Part shown: positions 1-7,516 of the stretch, piece after piece
How the letters are laid out: each line of letters begins with the position of its first letter
Position numbering within the stretch: position 1 is the first letter of the stretch
Assembly: GCF_013618865.1 (NCBI RefSeq)
Contig: NZ_JABSOE010000008.1
Location: 28,674 to 92,673 of the forward strand
Source of the DNA: Phocaeicola faecicola
GTDB lineage: Bacteria > Bacteroidota > Bacteroidia > Bacteroidales > Bacteroidaceae
Direction: 5' to 3'
Length of the DNA stretch: 64,000 nt
Program-made: the position numbers and the translations under genes
The notes under the pieces: generated by a model
Seen by the model: the letters and a program-made list of their open reading frames with translations, nothing else
Databases searched by the model: none
What the model was told of the DNA's origin: nothing

Positions 1-106
1 ACCGCTCAAAAGCATGAAGTGCTGCAGGCAAGCCCCAAAGCATTGTCCACAGCATTACATGTCTCACAGCCGGAAAAAAGTCCATCTTCATTCTCCGGTC
101 CGTCAT
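1..106 (-). CDS. N-terminal fragment of a membrane or exported protein, cut by the window edge
   Basis: Reading leftwards, an ATG at 104-106 overlaps the stop codon of folD (TAA then ATG) and opens a frame that stays open to base 1. The visible ~35 residues begin [17 protein letters not shown] and then show a hydrophobic run (MLWTMLWGLPAALHAF), which fits a signal peptide or first membrane segment. Later in-frame ATGs at 91 and 85 are alternative starts. The overlap implies translational coupling with folD. The product cannot be identified from this fragment. Confidence 0.5.
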   Translation of the reverse strand, partial: MTDRRMKMDFFPAVRHVMLWTMLWGLPAALHAFER

Positions 107-990
107 TATTTATAAATTTCCTTCTTGCCGGCCAGCAATGTATTTTTCATCAGTGACACGATGGTCATAGGGCCTACCCCTCCCGGTACGGGAGTGATGA
201 ACGAACATTTCGGAGCCACCTCATCAAACTTCACGTCACCGGTCAGTTTGAAGCCCGACTTGCGGGTTGCATCCGGTACACGGGTAGTACCCACGTCGAT
301 TACCACTGCACCTTCCTTCACCATATCCGCCTTCACGAAATTAGGCTGTCCCAGTGCCGCAATGATGATATCGGCTTCCCGGCACTCCTCCACCAGGTTC
401 CGGCTCCGGCTGTGACAAACCGTCACCGTAGCGTCTCCCGGATAAGCCTTCTGCATCATCAGAGCCGCCATCGGCTTACCCACAATGTTGCTGCGTCCCA
501 ATACCACACATTTCTTTCCCTGAGTTTCGATGTGATAACGCTTCAGCAGTTCCAGAATACCACTCGGAGTGGCCGATACATAACAGGGAAGACCGATGGA
601 CATACGGCCTACATTGATCGGATGGAAACCATCCACATCCTTCCGGTAATCGATGGTCTCGATCACCTTCTGTTCCGAAATATGCTTCGGCAAAGGCAAC
701 TGTACAATAAAGCCGTCCACGTCAGGATCCGCATTCAGTTCATTAACCTTATTCAGCAACTCTTCCTCGGTTACATCCGATTCATAACGAATCAAGGTAG
801 AAGTAAAGCCACACTCTTCGCAGGCCTTCACCTTAGCCGCTACATACGTCTCACTTCCGCCGTCGTGTCCTACCAGTATGGCTGCCAGATGCGGGCGTTT
901 CTCTCCCCGTGCAACCATATCCGCCACTTCGGCCGCGATTTCTTTTTTAATCTGAGCCGACACCGCTTTTCCGTCTATCAATGTCATCAT
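106..990 (-). CDS. folD: bifunctional methylenetetrahydrofolate dehydrogenase / methenyltetrahydrofolate cyclohydrolase
   Basis: This 294-residue protein has the usual FolD length. It interconverts 5,10-methylene-THF and 10-formyl-THF in the cytoplasm, using NADP, to feed purine and formyl-methionine synthesis. Family marks are visible: the N-terminal catalytic domain with the [13 protein letters not shown] segment (Tyr and Lys of the active site) near residue 50, the [14 protein letters not shown] nucleotide-binding loop near residue 163, and the C-terminal [10 protein letters not shown] signature near residue 268. The ATG at 990 has a purine-rich stretch upstream and a TAnnTTTG box about 40 bases further. 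A partial gene overlaps its stop codon. Nothing is unusual about the sequence. Confidence 0.97.
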   Translation of the reverse strand: MMTLIDGKAVSAQIKKEIAAEVADMVARGEKRPHLAAILVGHDGGSETYVAAKVKACEECGFTSTLIRYESDVTEEELLNKVNELNADPDVDGFIVQLPLPKHISEQKVIETIDYRKDVDGFHPINVGRMSIGLPCYVSATPSGILELLKRYHIETQGKKCVVLGRSNIVGKPMAALMMQKAYPGDATVTVCHSRSRNLVEECREADIIIAALGQPNFVKADMVKEGAVVIDVGTTRVPDATRKSGFKLTGDVKFDEVAPKCSFITPVPGGVGPMTIVSLMKNTLLAGKKEIYK

Positions 991-1030
991 AATACCGATT
1001 TTATTGTTTCTCTTTTAAATGATGTTTAAA

Positions 1031-1038
1031 CAAATGTA
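1031..1038 (-). promoter_or_regulatory. Bacteroidetes -7 box before folD
   Basis: On the minus strand this reads TACATTTG, an exact match to TAnnTTTG. It sits about 41 bases before the folD ATG. No TTG lies at the usual 19-21 base spacing, so only half of the promoter is supported. Confidence 0.4.
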
Positions 1039-1228
1039 ATCTTTTTCAAGGGGATACTGCCTTTCCCTCTGCATGATTTTATAGTTATTTAACGGGGCAA
1101 GCCTTCCGCCCTTTCCGGACCGGAAAACCCGACCAGTACCGTCAGCTACCGCCGCATGTCCACGGCAGTCCTGCACTTCCAGCCGTCCACAAGCCATCTT
1201 CATCTTCCCTTCCCGGTCACAGACAAAC

Positions 1229-2188
1229 TCAGGCCTTGGCTTCCCGACTATCCTTTACCCGCTTTTTCCACAACTGCCAACTGTTGATTACGTTTTGCCA
1301 CAGGACGTAACTTCCGGGAGCAATGGCAGAAGCCGGATTCAGGTAAGTACAAGCCATCCAGATAGCCAGTACCGTATTTTTCTGCCCCAGGGCCTGTCCC
1401 GCACTGATACGGTCGGCATACATTCCGCCCACCTGCTTGCCCACCACAAACTGGATTACACAGGCCAGCAAGGCCAGGAAAGCAATGCCACACTCCTGAG
1501 TCAGCGAAGTATCTCCTTCAATCACCGATTCCGTGGTCTGCCCCATCACAATGACCAGTGCTACCGCCCAAAGATAAAAAGCCAGATCCTTGCGTGCCAC
1601 CACCCAGCGATGCAGCAGAGGCAACCACCGGCGACAGAGCCAGGCCATGACAAAAGGCAGCAGCAAAAGCGGGAACACCTTCCTCAGAATCCGGCCGAAG
1701 GCCATCAGAAACGAGATGTCCGATGCCTCAATGAGCGGGAACAACAAGGGTACGGCCACCGCAGCCAGCAAATTCGACAACAAGGTGTAGGTTGTCAGCG
1801 CAGCCGCGCTTCCTCCCAGTTTACCGGTCACTACCGCAGCCGCCGTAGCTGTCGGACAAATCAGGCACACCATCACTCCTTCCAGCAAAATCCGCAGATA
1901 ACTGTCCGTCACCCCCACAATCAACACAGCGGATACCGCCAGGCAGGAAAGCAACTGAAACCCCAGCAGCCACCACACCCAAGGGCGAGGAGACAGATCC
2001 TTCACCTCCACCTTGCAGAAAGTAAGAAACAGTTGCAGAAAAATCAATATCGGAGTCAGCCAGGCCATCAGCTGGCGGACAGCCGGCTTCACCGGATCCG
2101 TCCATCCGAAAGAGGAAAAAAAGAAATACCCGATCACCCCGGCCAGCATGGCCAGAGGAAGCGTCCAGTTTTTGATAAATTGTAACAT
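1229..2188 (-). CDS. bile acid:sodium symporter (SBF/BASS)-family membrane transporter
   Basis: The protein has 319 residues when started at the ATG at 2186-2188, which follows an AAAGAGGTT ribosome-binding stretch; a longer frame to 2275 has no such site and adds 29 poorly hydrophobic residues. It is almost entirely hydrophobic, with about nine to ten membrane segments, including LPLAMLAGVIGYFFF at the N terminus. Internal motifs such as VCLICPTATAAAVVTGKLGGSAA and SAGQALGQKNTVLAIW resemble the two discontinuous helices of the BASS fold, the second having the GxxxGQKN-type pattern. The substrate is not deducible; organic anions with Na+ are typical for the family. It is a single gene, upstream of folD on the same strand with 238 bases between. 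Confidence 0.75.
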   Translation of the reverse strand: MLQFIKNWTLPLAMLAGVIGYFFFSSFGWTDPVKPAVRQLMAWLTPILIFLQLFLTFCKVEVKDLSPRPWVWWLLGFQLLSCLAVSAVLIVGVTDSYLRILLEGVMVCLICPTATAAAVVTGKLGGSAAALTTYTLLSNLLAAVAVPLLFPLIEASDISFLMAFGRILRKVFPLLLLPFVMAWLCRRWLPLLHRWVVARKDLAFYLWAVALVIVMGQTTESVIEGDTSLTQECGIAFLALLACVIQFVVGKQVGGMYADRISAGQALGQKNTVLAIWMACTYLNPASAIAPGSYVLWQNVINSWQLWKKRVKDSREAKA

Positions 2189-2326
2189 AACCTCTTTTTT
2201 ATAAAAACGGAGGCAAAAGTACGAAAAAGTAAAAACGGAATCGCTTTTTTCTATGAATTTATAGCATTTATCCATGGTTAAAGCATCTTATTAAATACAA
2301 CTATCGGAAATGAAGAAAAAAGATAT

Positions 2327-2334
2327 TAAATTTG
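2327..2334 (+). promoter_or_regulatory. Bacteroidetes -7 box before the amidase gene
   Basis: TAAATTTG matches TAnnTTTG and lies 15 bases before the ATG at 2350, so the transcript would have a very short leader. No upstream TTG at standard spacing was seen. Confidence 0.4.
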
Positions 2335-2349
2335 TACCCAAATATAATT

Positions 2350-3576
2350 ATGAACACAACGAATATTCACATCATATCCATCATCATGTGTCTGCTGGCT
2401 TTCTGCACGGCAACTCCACAGGCACAGGCCGCCCCTCAAAAAAGATTTACTGTAGTCATTGACCCCGGGCACGGAGGACATGACCCCGGAGCTGTCGGAC
2501 GGCGTGGAAAGGAAAAGAATATCAACCTGAGTGTCGCCCTGAAACTAGGAAAACTGATCGGCTCACTCGAAGATACTGAGGTTATCTACACCCGCAAGAA
2601 CGACAGGTTTGTGGCATTGCACGAGCGGGCGGACATTGCCAACAAGGCAAAGGCCGATCTTTTCATTTCCATTCACACCAATTCCATTGCCTCGCGTTCC
2701 AGCAAAGTGAGCGGTACCGAGACCTATACGCTGGGTCTGCACAAGACGCAGGAGAACCTGGAAGTGGCCAAGAAGGAAAATGCCGTAATTCTGATTGAGT
2801 CCGACTACCGTACCCGCTACGCCGGATTCAACCCCAACTCATCGGAGAGCTACATCATTTTCGAGTTCATGCAAGACCGCAACATGTCTCAGAGTGTCAA
2901 CTTTGCCCGGCAGATCCAGCATCAGTTCCGCAACCACGCACGGCGCGTGGACAAAGGAGTGCATCAGGCCGGATTCCTCGTGCTGCGTGAAACCACCATG
3001 CCGAGCGTACTGATTGAGCTGGGATACATCACCAACCCGTCGGAAGAAGCCTACCTGCTGTCGGAAAACGGTTCTTCGGCACTGGCGCAAAGCATTTATC
3101 AGGCTTTTCTGAAATACAAGCAGCATCGGGGTGGCGTACAGAAGACTGCTGCAAATACGATTACAGAAGACTTTACCGCAGATACCACCCTGCCAAGTGC
3201 TGGTGATTCGGACAAGATTGCCCCGGTGGAATCGGCCGCTCCCGCGACTACGGTGACCGACCCGGCTCCTGCTCAGGAAACGGCTGACACCACACAGGAC
3301 CGGCCCGTGTTCAAGATACAAATACTGACTTCCGACCGCCTGCTGTCGCAGAAGAACAAAGCTTTCAAGGGATTTTCCCCGATCGGGCACTATAAAGAAA
3401 AAGGTATTTATAAATACACGTATGGAGAAGATTACAATTACAACAAAATACTCCAGCTTTTCAGACAGAAGGTACGTCCCCGCTTCAAGGATGCATTCAT
3501 CATTGCGTTCAAGAACGGAGAGAAAATGAATGTCAACACAGCCATTAAAGAATATAAACAAAACAAATTAAGATAA
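2350..3576 (+). CDS. N-acetylmuramoyl-L-alanine amidase (Amidase_3) with SPOR-like C terminus
   Basis: The 408-residue exported protein should cleave the bond between N-acetylmuramic acid and L-alanine in peptidoglycan, acting in the periplasm. The ATG at 2350 is preferred over an in-frame TTG at 2332 because it starts a clean signal peptide ending near AQA. The Amidase_3 zinc ligands are visible: His in VVIDPGHGGHDPGAVG (about residue 43), Glu in the KEKNINLS segment, His in FISIHTNS and the catalytic Glu in SVLIELGYITN. After a low-complexity Pro/Ala/Thr linker (about 265-320) comes a basic, SPOR-like tail starting FKIQILTS. The mlaD-type gene follows 13 bases downstream, so the two are probably co-transcribed. 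Confidence 0.92.
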   Translation: MNTTNIHIISIIMCLLAFCTATPQAQAAPQKRFTVVIDPGHGGHDPGAVGRRGKEKNINLSVALKLGKLIGSLEDTEVIYTRKNDRFVALHERADIANKAKADLFISIHTNSIASRSSKVSGTETYTLGLHKTQENLEVAKKENAVILIESDYRTRYAGFNPNSSESYIIFEFMQDRNMSQSVNFARQIQHQFRNHARRVDKGVHQAGFLVLRETTMPSVLIELGYITNPSEEAYLLSENGSSALAQSIYQAFLKYKQHRGGVQKTAANTITEDFTADTTLPSAGDSDKIAPVESAAPATTVTDPAPAQETADTTQDRPVFKIQILTSDRLLSQKNKAFKGFSPIGHYKEKGIYKYTYGEDYNYNKILQLFRQKVRPRFKDAFIIAFKNGEKMNVNTAIKEYKQNKLR

Positions 3577-3589
3577 ATAAGAACAACGA

Positions 3590-4483
3590 ATGAATATGAG
3601 AAAAGAAGTTAAGATAGGTTTGGCAGGCATTGGAGCACTGCTCATTCTCTTTTTCGGAATCAACTATTTAAAGGGAATCAACCTTTTCAAGCCCGAAAGC
3701 TACTATTACATCGACTTTGAGAACATCAACGGACTGGCCAAGTCAAGTCCCGTTTTCGCCAATGGATTCAAGGTGGGAATCGTCAATGAGATTCAGTATA
3801 ATTACCAGAAACCCGGACACGTAACCGTAGGGGTGGAAATGGACCAGAACATGAAAATCCCCACCGGAAGTACAGCCGAACTGGTAACCGAAATGCTGGG
3901 TACCGTCAAGATGAACCTGCTGCTCAACCATGCCAGCACCAGTTTTATGCAGGAAGGAGATACCCTCTCGGGATATGCCAACGAAGGTATCATGGGGGCA
4001 GCAGAACACAACATCCTGCCGAAGGTAGACAAAATGCTGCCGAAGCTCGACTCTATCCTGAATTCACTGAACCAGCTGCTGGCTAACCCGGCACTGGCAC
4101 AGACCCTGCAAAACGCAGAGAAACTGACAGCCTCGCTGAACGTTACCGGACAGAAAATCAACCAGCTGATGAGCAACGAGATTCCGGTACTCACCCAGAA
4201 CATGACTGCCATTACAGAGAACTTAAAAACCATCAGCAGCAACCTGAAGGATGTCGACTATGCCGCTACCTTCGAAAAGGTAGATTCTACATTGAACAAC
4301 GTGCGTCTGCTCACCGAAAAGCTGAACCGGAAAGACAACAGCCTCGGACTGCTGATGAACGACTCTTCACTGTACCAGAACCTGAATGCCACTTCGGCCA
4401 ATGCAGCCAGTCTGCTGGAAGACTTGAAGGCTAATCCAAAGAGATACGTACACTTCTCACTCTTCGGAAGAAAAGACAAATAA
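3590..4483 (+). CDS. MCE/MlaD-family lipid-transport substrate-binding protein
   Basis: This 297-residue protein has one N-terminal membrane anchor (IGLAGIGALLILFFGINYLKG) followed by an MCE domain (about residues 38-115, YYIDFENINGLAKSSPVFANGFKVG) and a long helical tail rich in Asn, Leu and Thr. MCE proteins form rings that carry phospholipids between the inner and outer membranes. The gene follows the amidase by 13 bases, a pair linking envelope remodelling to lipid traffic. No permease or ATPase subunit is adjacent in this window. An ATG at 3596 is an alternative start. A strong terminator follows at 4548. Confidence 0.88.
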   Translation: MNMRKEVKIGLAGIGALLILFFGINYLKGINLFKPESYYYIDFENINGLAKSSPVFANGFKVGIVNEIQYNYQKPGHVTVGVEMDQNMKIPTGSTAELVTEMLGTVKMNLLLNHASTSFMQEGDTLSGYANEGIMGAAEHNILPKVDKMLPKLDSILNSLNQLLANPALAQTLQNAEKLTASLNVTGQKINQLMSNEIPVLTQNMTAITENLKTISSNLKDVDYAATFEKVDSTLNNVRLLTEKLNRKDNSLGLLMNDSSLYQNLNATSANAASLLEDLKANPKRYVHFSLFGRKDK

Positions 4484-4547
4484 AATCCGATTATTTAGAT
4501 TTAATCTAAAATACAAAATTACGAATTTCAGATAGCGTAAATAACAT

Positions 4548-4591
4548 AACCCGCTGATTATCAATACAGATAAACAGCGGGTTCGTTTTTT
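4548..4591 (+). terminator. intrinsic terminator after the MlaD-family gene
   Basis: The stem AACCCGCTG / CAGCGGGTT (4548-4556 with 4575-4583) is followed by CGTTTTTT. It closes the amidase-mlaD transcript. The rest of the 324-base gap to dnaA is AT-rich and holds only the dnaA promoter region; no DnaA-box cluster was recognised. Confidence 0.85.
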
Positions 4592-4736
4592 ACACACACA
4601 TATTGCAGTGTAATAAGTTGAAACACAAAATCTTGCAATCGCTCCCATACCATAATTTAACAATTTATTTAACACTGTAGAAACATCTGAATCACAGAAC
4701 ATTACATAAAAAATCAAAAAAGCAAGAGAAAATCGA

Positions 4737-4768
4737 TTTGTTTTTCTAAAAATAGATTCCGAAATTTG
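4737..4768 (+). promoter_or_regulatory. probable dnaA promoter
   Basis: TTTG at 4737-4740, a 20-base spacer and GAAATTTG at 4761-4768 give a near-consensus Bacteroidetes promoter (the -7 box lacks the leading TA). The dnaA ATG lies 40 bases downstream. Confidence 0.45.
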
Positions 4769-4807
4769 CAGCAGTAGAAGTTTCGCTTTATTAATAACAA
4801 ATTAAAT

Positions 4808-6217
4808 ATGATTGAAAACAATCAGGCTATTGTATTATGGAATCGTTGCCTCAATTTCATCAAGGACAACGTAAATACGACAGCCTTTAAGACATGGTTC
4901 GAGCCAATCGTACCACTAAAATACGAAAATAAAGCCTTGACTATCGGGGTTCCAAGTCCTTTCTTCTATGAATATCTGGAAGACAAGTACGTGGGATTGC
5001 TGCGTGCTGCCATTTTCAAAGAAATCGGAGAAGGCACGGAGCTGATGTATTCCATCCTGACAGATAAGACTAACCGGATAGCAATGGATATCAAGGGGAC
5101 AGAGCATTCGAATGCACTGCCGCCTCAGACGTCCATACACAATGCGAACAAAAGTCCGAACCTCCTGAAGGCCCCTGCCGTTCAGGACCTGGACCCGCAC
5201 TTGAATCCCAACTACAATTTCGATAACTTCATCAAAGGAAGCAGCAACGAGTTTTCACGCACGGTAGCCGAAACAGTAGCACAGAATCCGGCCCGTACGT
5301 TCAACCCGCTGTTTCTGTACGGACCGTCGGGTGTGGGAAAGACGCACCTGATCAATGCCATCGGTACGCGCATCAAGGAACTGTATCCCGAAAAGCGTGT
5401 ATTGTATGTATCTGCACACCTGTTTCAGGTGCAGTATACCGACTCGGTACGTACCAACCACTTCAATGACTTCATCAGTTTCTATCAGACCATTGACGTG
5501 CTGATTATTGATGATATTCAGGAGTTTGCCGGGGTTACCAAGACACAGAATACCTTCTTCCACATATTCAACCACCTGCATCAGAACGGCAAGCAGCTGA
5601 TTCTGACTTCCGACCGTGCTCCTGTCATGCTGCAGGGTATGGAAGACCGCTTGCTGACCCGATTCAAATGGGGGCTGGTGGCCGAACTGGAAAAGCCGGA
5701 TATCGAACTGAGAAAGAACATTCTCCGCAACAAGATCCGCCGCGACGGTCTGATTATTCCGGAATCGGTGATCTGCTACATTGCCGAAAGTGTCAATGAA
5801 AGTGTCCGTGAACTGGAGGGTATCGTAAACTCGCTGCTGGTCTACTCCATCCAGCTCAAGCGGGAAATCGACCTGGAACTGGCCCAGCGCATCGTACGCC
5901 AGGCTGTACGCTGTGCAGAGGTAAAGCCGCTGACCGTAAACGACATCATCGAGAAGGTGTGCAGTCACTACAAGGTGGAAACTTCGACCATCCACACCAA
6001 GACACGCAAAAGAGAGGTGGTGCAGGTACGTCAGGTGGCCATGTATCTGGCCAAAAAACATACCGATGCTTCTTCTTCAAAAATCGGTCAGCTGATTGGC
6101 AACAAAGACCACGCAACGGTATTGCATGCATGCAAGATTGTCAAAGACCAGGTGGAAGTCGACAAGGCTTTCAAATCTGAAATCGAGGAAATCGAAATCA
6201 GCCTGAGACAGAAATAA
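4808..6217 (+). CDS. dnaA: chromosomal replication initiator DnaA
   Basis: The 469-residue protein is full length. DnaA binds 9-mer boxes at oriC and, as an ATP-bound filament, opens the origin. Domains in order are an N-terminal DnaB-interaction domain (residues 1-80), a variable linker (about 85-135), an AAA+ core with Walker A GPSGVGKT (about residue 171) and Walker B LIIDDIQ (about 235), and a C-terminal helix-turn-helix with the DnaA signature around [13 protein letters not shown] (about 433-446). It is monocistronic between two terminators. dnaN and recF are not next to it, as is usual in Bacteroidetes, and I see no box cluster that would mark oriC here. Confidence 0.98.
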   Translation: MIENNQAIVLWNRCLNFIKDNVNTTAFKTWFEPIVPLKYENKALTIGVPSPFFYEYLEDKYVGLLRAAIFKEIGEGTELMYSILTDKTNRIAMDIKGTEHSNALPPQTSIHNANKSPNLLKAPAVQDLDPHLNPNYNFDNFIKGSSNEFSRTVAETVAQNPARTFNPLFLYGPSGVGKTHLINAIGTRIKELYPEKRVLYVSAHLFQVQYTDSVRTNHFNDFISFYQTIDVLIIDDIQEFAGVTKTQNTFFHIFNHLHQNGKQLILTSDRAPVMLQGMEDRLLTRFKWGLVAELEKPDIELRKNILRNKIRRDGLIIPESVICYIAESVNESVRELEGIVNSLLVYSIQLKREIDLELAQRIVRQAVRCAEVKPLTVNDIIEKVCSHYKVETSTIHTKTRKREVVQVRQVAMYLAKKHTDASSSKIGQLIGNKDHATVLHACKIVKDQVEVDKAFKSEIEEIEISLRQK

Positions 6218-6320
6218 TCCGTTACCGACACCGGTGTACCGGTCCTTTCTTTCCCTGCTCTTCAGTACGGGAAGCAGAGCGACCTGCGACGGAAAATAAA
6301 ATAAAACGGAAAGATAAAAT

Positions 6321-6370
6321 AAAAGAGCGAGCCGCATCCACATTCAGTGGTAGATGCGGCTCGCTCTTTT
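6321..6370. terminator. bidirectional terminator between dnaA and nitroreductase
   Basis: A long, nearly perfect hairpin has the arm AAAAGAGCGAGCCGCATC (6321-6338) pairing with its complement ending at 6370. A-rich and T-rich flanks let it serve both converging genes. Confidence 0.9.
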
Positions 6371-6389
6371 CGGGACGGCCTCAGCCATT

Positions 6390-7133
6390 TTATTCTTTCC
6401 GGAATCCCTGCCTCTTCAGCACTGCCTTCAGACGCTCAGACATTACCTCATTGTCCGTCTTCTTGTAACGGATGTCCGTAAAGATCTGCGCCAGGGTCTC
6501 CGTATGATTGATTTCCACAAAATGCTTGTTTTCCGGAAGCCCTTCCTTATAGGCATAAATCTCATCGATATCCTTTTCCGAATAATCGTGATATACTTCC
6601 TCGTGCACAATACCGCTTACCGGTAATCTGTCGGGCTGTGGAGGACATTCATCCGGATATCCCACGGTAATCGTGGCAATCGGCATCACCAGTTCCGGCA
6701 AGTGCAGGATATCCACAATCTGATCCGGGTTGTAAACCGTAGTTCCCAGGTAACAGATGCCCAGTCCGTGCGCTTCGGCCAGGGTACAGAAATTCTGGGT
6801 AACCAGCAAGGTATCACTGGCGGCATTCAAGAAGGAAATCGGATTGTCGTACCCCGGCTCTGCCTTACGCATGCGGCACCATTTGCTGAAACGGTTGAAA
6901 TCGGCACAGAAAGTCAGCACCACCGGAGCCGAGGTCACCATCGGCTGGTTGAAATGAGCCGGAGCCAGCTTCTGCTTCATCTCCGCATCGCGTGTCACAA
7001 CCACACTGTACAATTGCATATTGCCCATTGTCGAAGCCCGGAAGGCCTCTTCCAGCAAACCGTTCAACAAATCGGCCGGAATATCCTGCTGGGTATATTT
7101 CCGGATTGTTCTCCTGTTTTTTATTGAGTCCAT
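6390..7133 (-). CDS. nitroreductase-family NAD(P)H-dependent FMN oxidoreductase
   Basis: The 247-residue protein belongs to the NfsA/FRP-like nitroreductases, cytoplasmic flavoenzymes that reduce nitro compounds, quinones or flavins. The N-terminal NRRTIRKYTQQDIP segment is the classical FMN phosphate-binding start, followed by EEAFRASTMGNMQLYSVVV. The middle region has the GLGICYLGTTVYNPDQI motif and TITVGYPDECPPQPDRLP, typical of the family's flavin and dimer interface. The physiological substrate cannot be read from the sequence. It is a single gene with its own promoter box at 7163, converging on dnaA. Confidence 0.88.
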   Translation of the reverse strand: MDSIKNRRTIRKYTQQDIPADLLNGLLEEAFRASTMGNMQLYSVVVTRDAEMKQKLAPAHFNQPMVTSAPVVLTFCADFNRFSKWCRMRKAEPGYDNPISFLNAASDTLLVTQNFCTLAEAHGLGICYLGTTVYNPDQIVDILHLPELVMPIATITVGYPDECPPQPDRLPVSGIVHEEVYHDYSEKDIDEIYAYKEGLPENKHFVEINHTETLAQIFTDIRYKKTDNEVMSERLKAVLKRQGFRKE

Positions 7134-7162
7134 AAACGTGTTTTATAAGTTAACCATTTATA

Positions 7163-7170
7163 CAAAGATA
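7163..7170 (-). promoter_or_regulatory. -7 box before the nitroreductase gene
   Basis: TATCTTTG on the minus strand matches TAnnTTTG, about 30 bases before the ATG. No TTG is visible at the standard spacing. Confidence 0.4.
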
Positions 7171-7204
7171 AGCAATATTCTTAATAAACGGATAAAATCC
7201 GAAA

Positions 7205-7404
7205 GTTTTCCCTGTACGGAAAACCTGCTGCATTCGGCTTACCCCGAAAGGAACAAGTGAACACAAGTTTTTCAAAACGGAAAACTTTGTTCACCCCTCC
7301 AAACAGATAAGCAACTGATAATAAACAGATTGGTTTTCCGTTTTGGAAAACTTCACAAAACTGTTGATAACTTTTCCACTATTTATTTTGCCAATTCGGA
7401 AAAC
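7205..7404 (+). promoter_or_regulatory. array of GTTTTCC/GGAAAAC palindromes upstream of nrdJ
   Basis: Three imperfect palindromes of the form GTTTTCC-(5 or 6 bases)-GGAAAAC lie at 7205-7224, 7267-7285 (with GTTTTTC as left half) and 7333-7351. Their centres are about 61 and 66 bases apart. A further GGAAAAC half site at 7398-7404 falls between the -33 and -7 boxes of the nrdJ promoter. The arrangement looks like an operator array for a dimeric regulator that also occludes the promoter. It does not resemble the NrdR box consensus that I know. Confidence 0.5.
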
Positions 7405-7417
7405 ATCTATAGATTTG
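7387..7417 (+). promoter_or_regulatory. nrdJ promoter (-33 TTTG, 19-base spacer, -7 TAGATTTG)
   Basis: TTTG at 7387-7390 and TAGATTTG at 7410-7417 with a 19-base spacer match the Bacteroidetes sigma-ABfr promoter. The expected start of transcription is near 7424, giving a leader of about 90 bases. Confidence 0.65.
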
Positions 7418-7516
7418 CACCAGTTTGTTATTAATAAACCCAACTTCTACTACTTTATTTAACAGATATAACAATATTATATTAAACAGAAATAACAAAC
7501 TAATTATTATACGAAA

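Noticed and set aside
1015..1203. 62-codon minus-strand frame between folD and the SBF transporter
   Set aside because: Protein composition looks random, it overlaps the folD promoter box, and no family or conserved feature is visible.
4484..4807. Possible oriC upstream of dnaA
   Set aside because: The gap is AT-rich but I found no cluster of TTATNCACA boxes; most of the space is a terminator and a promoter.
7205..7351. NrdR box before nrdJ
   Set aside because: The sites are GTTTTCC/GGAAAAC palindromes, not the ACA-AT-rich NrdR consensus.
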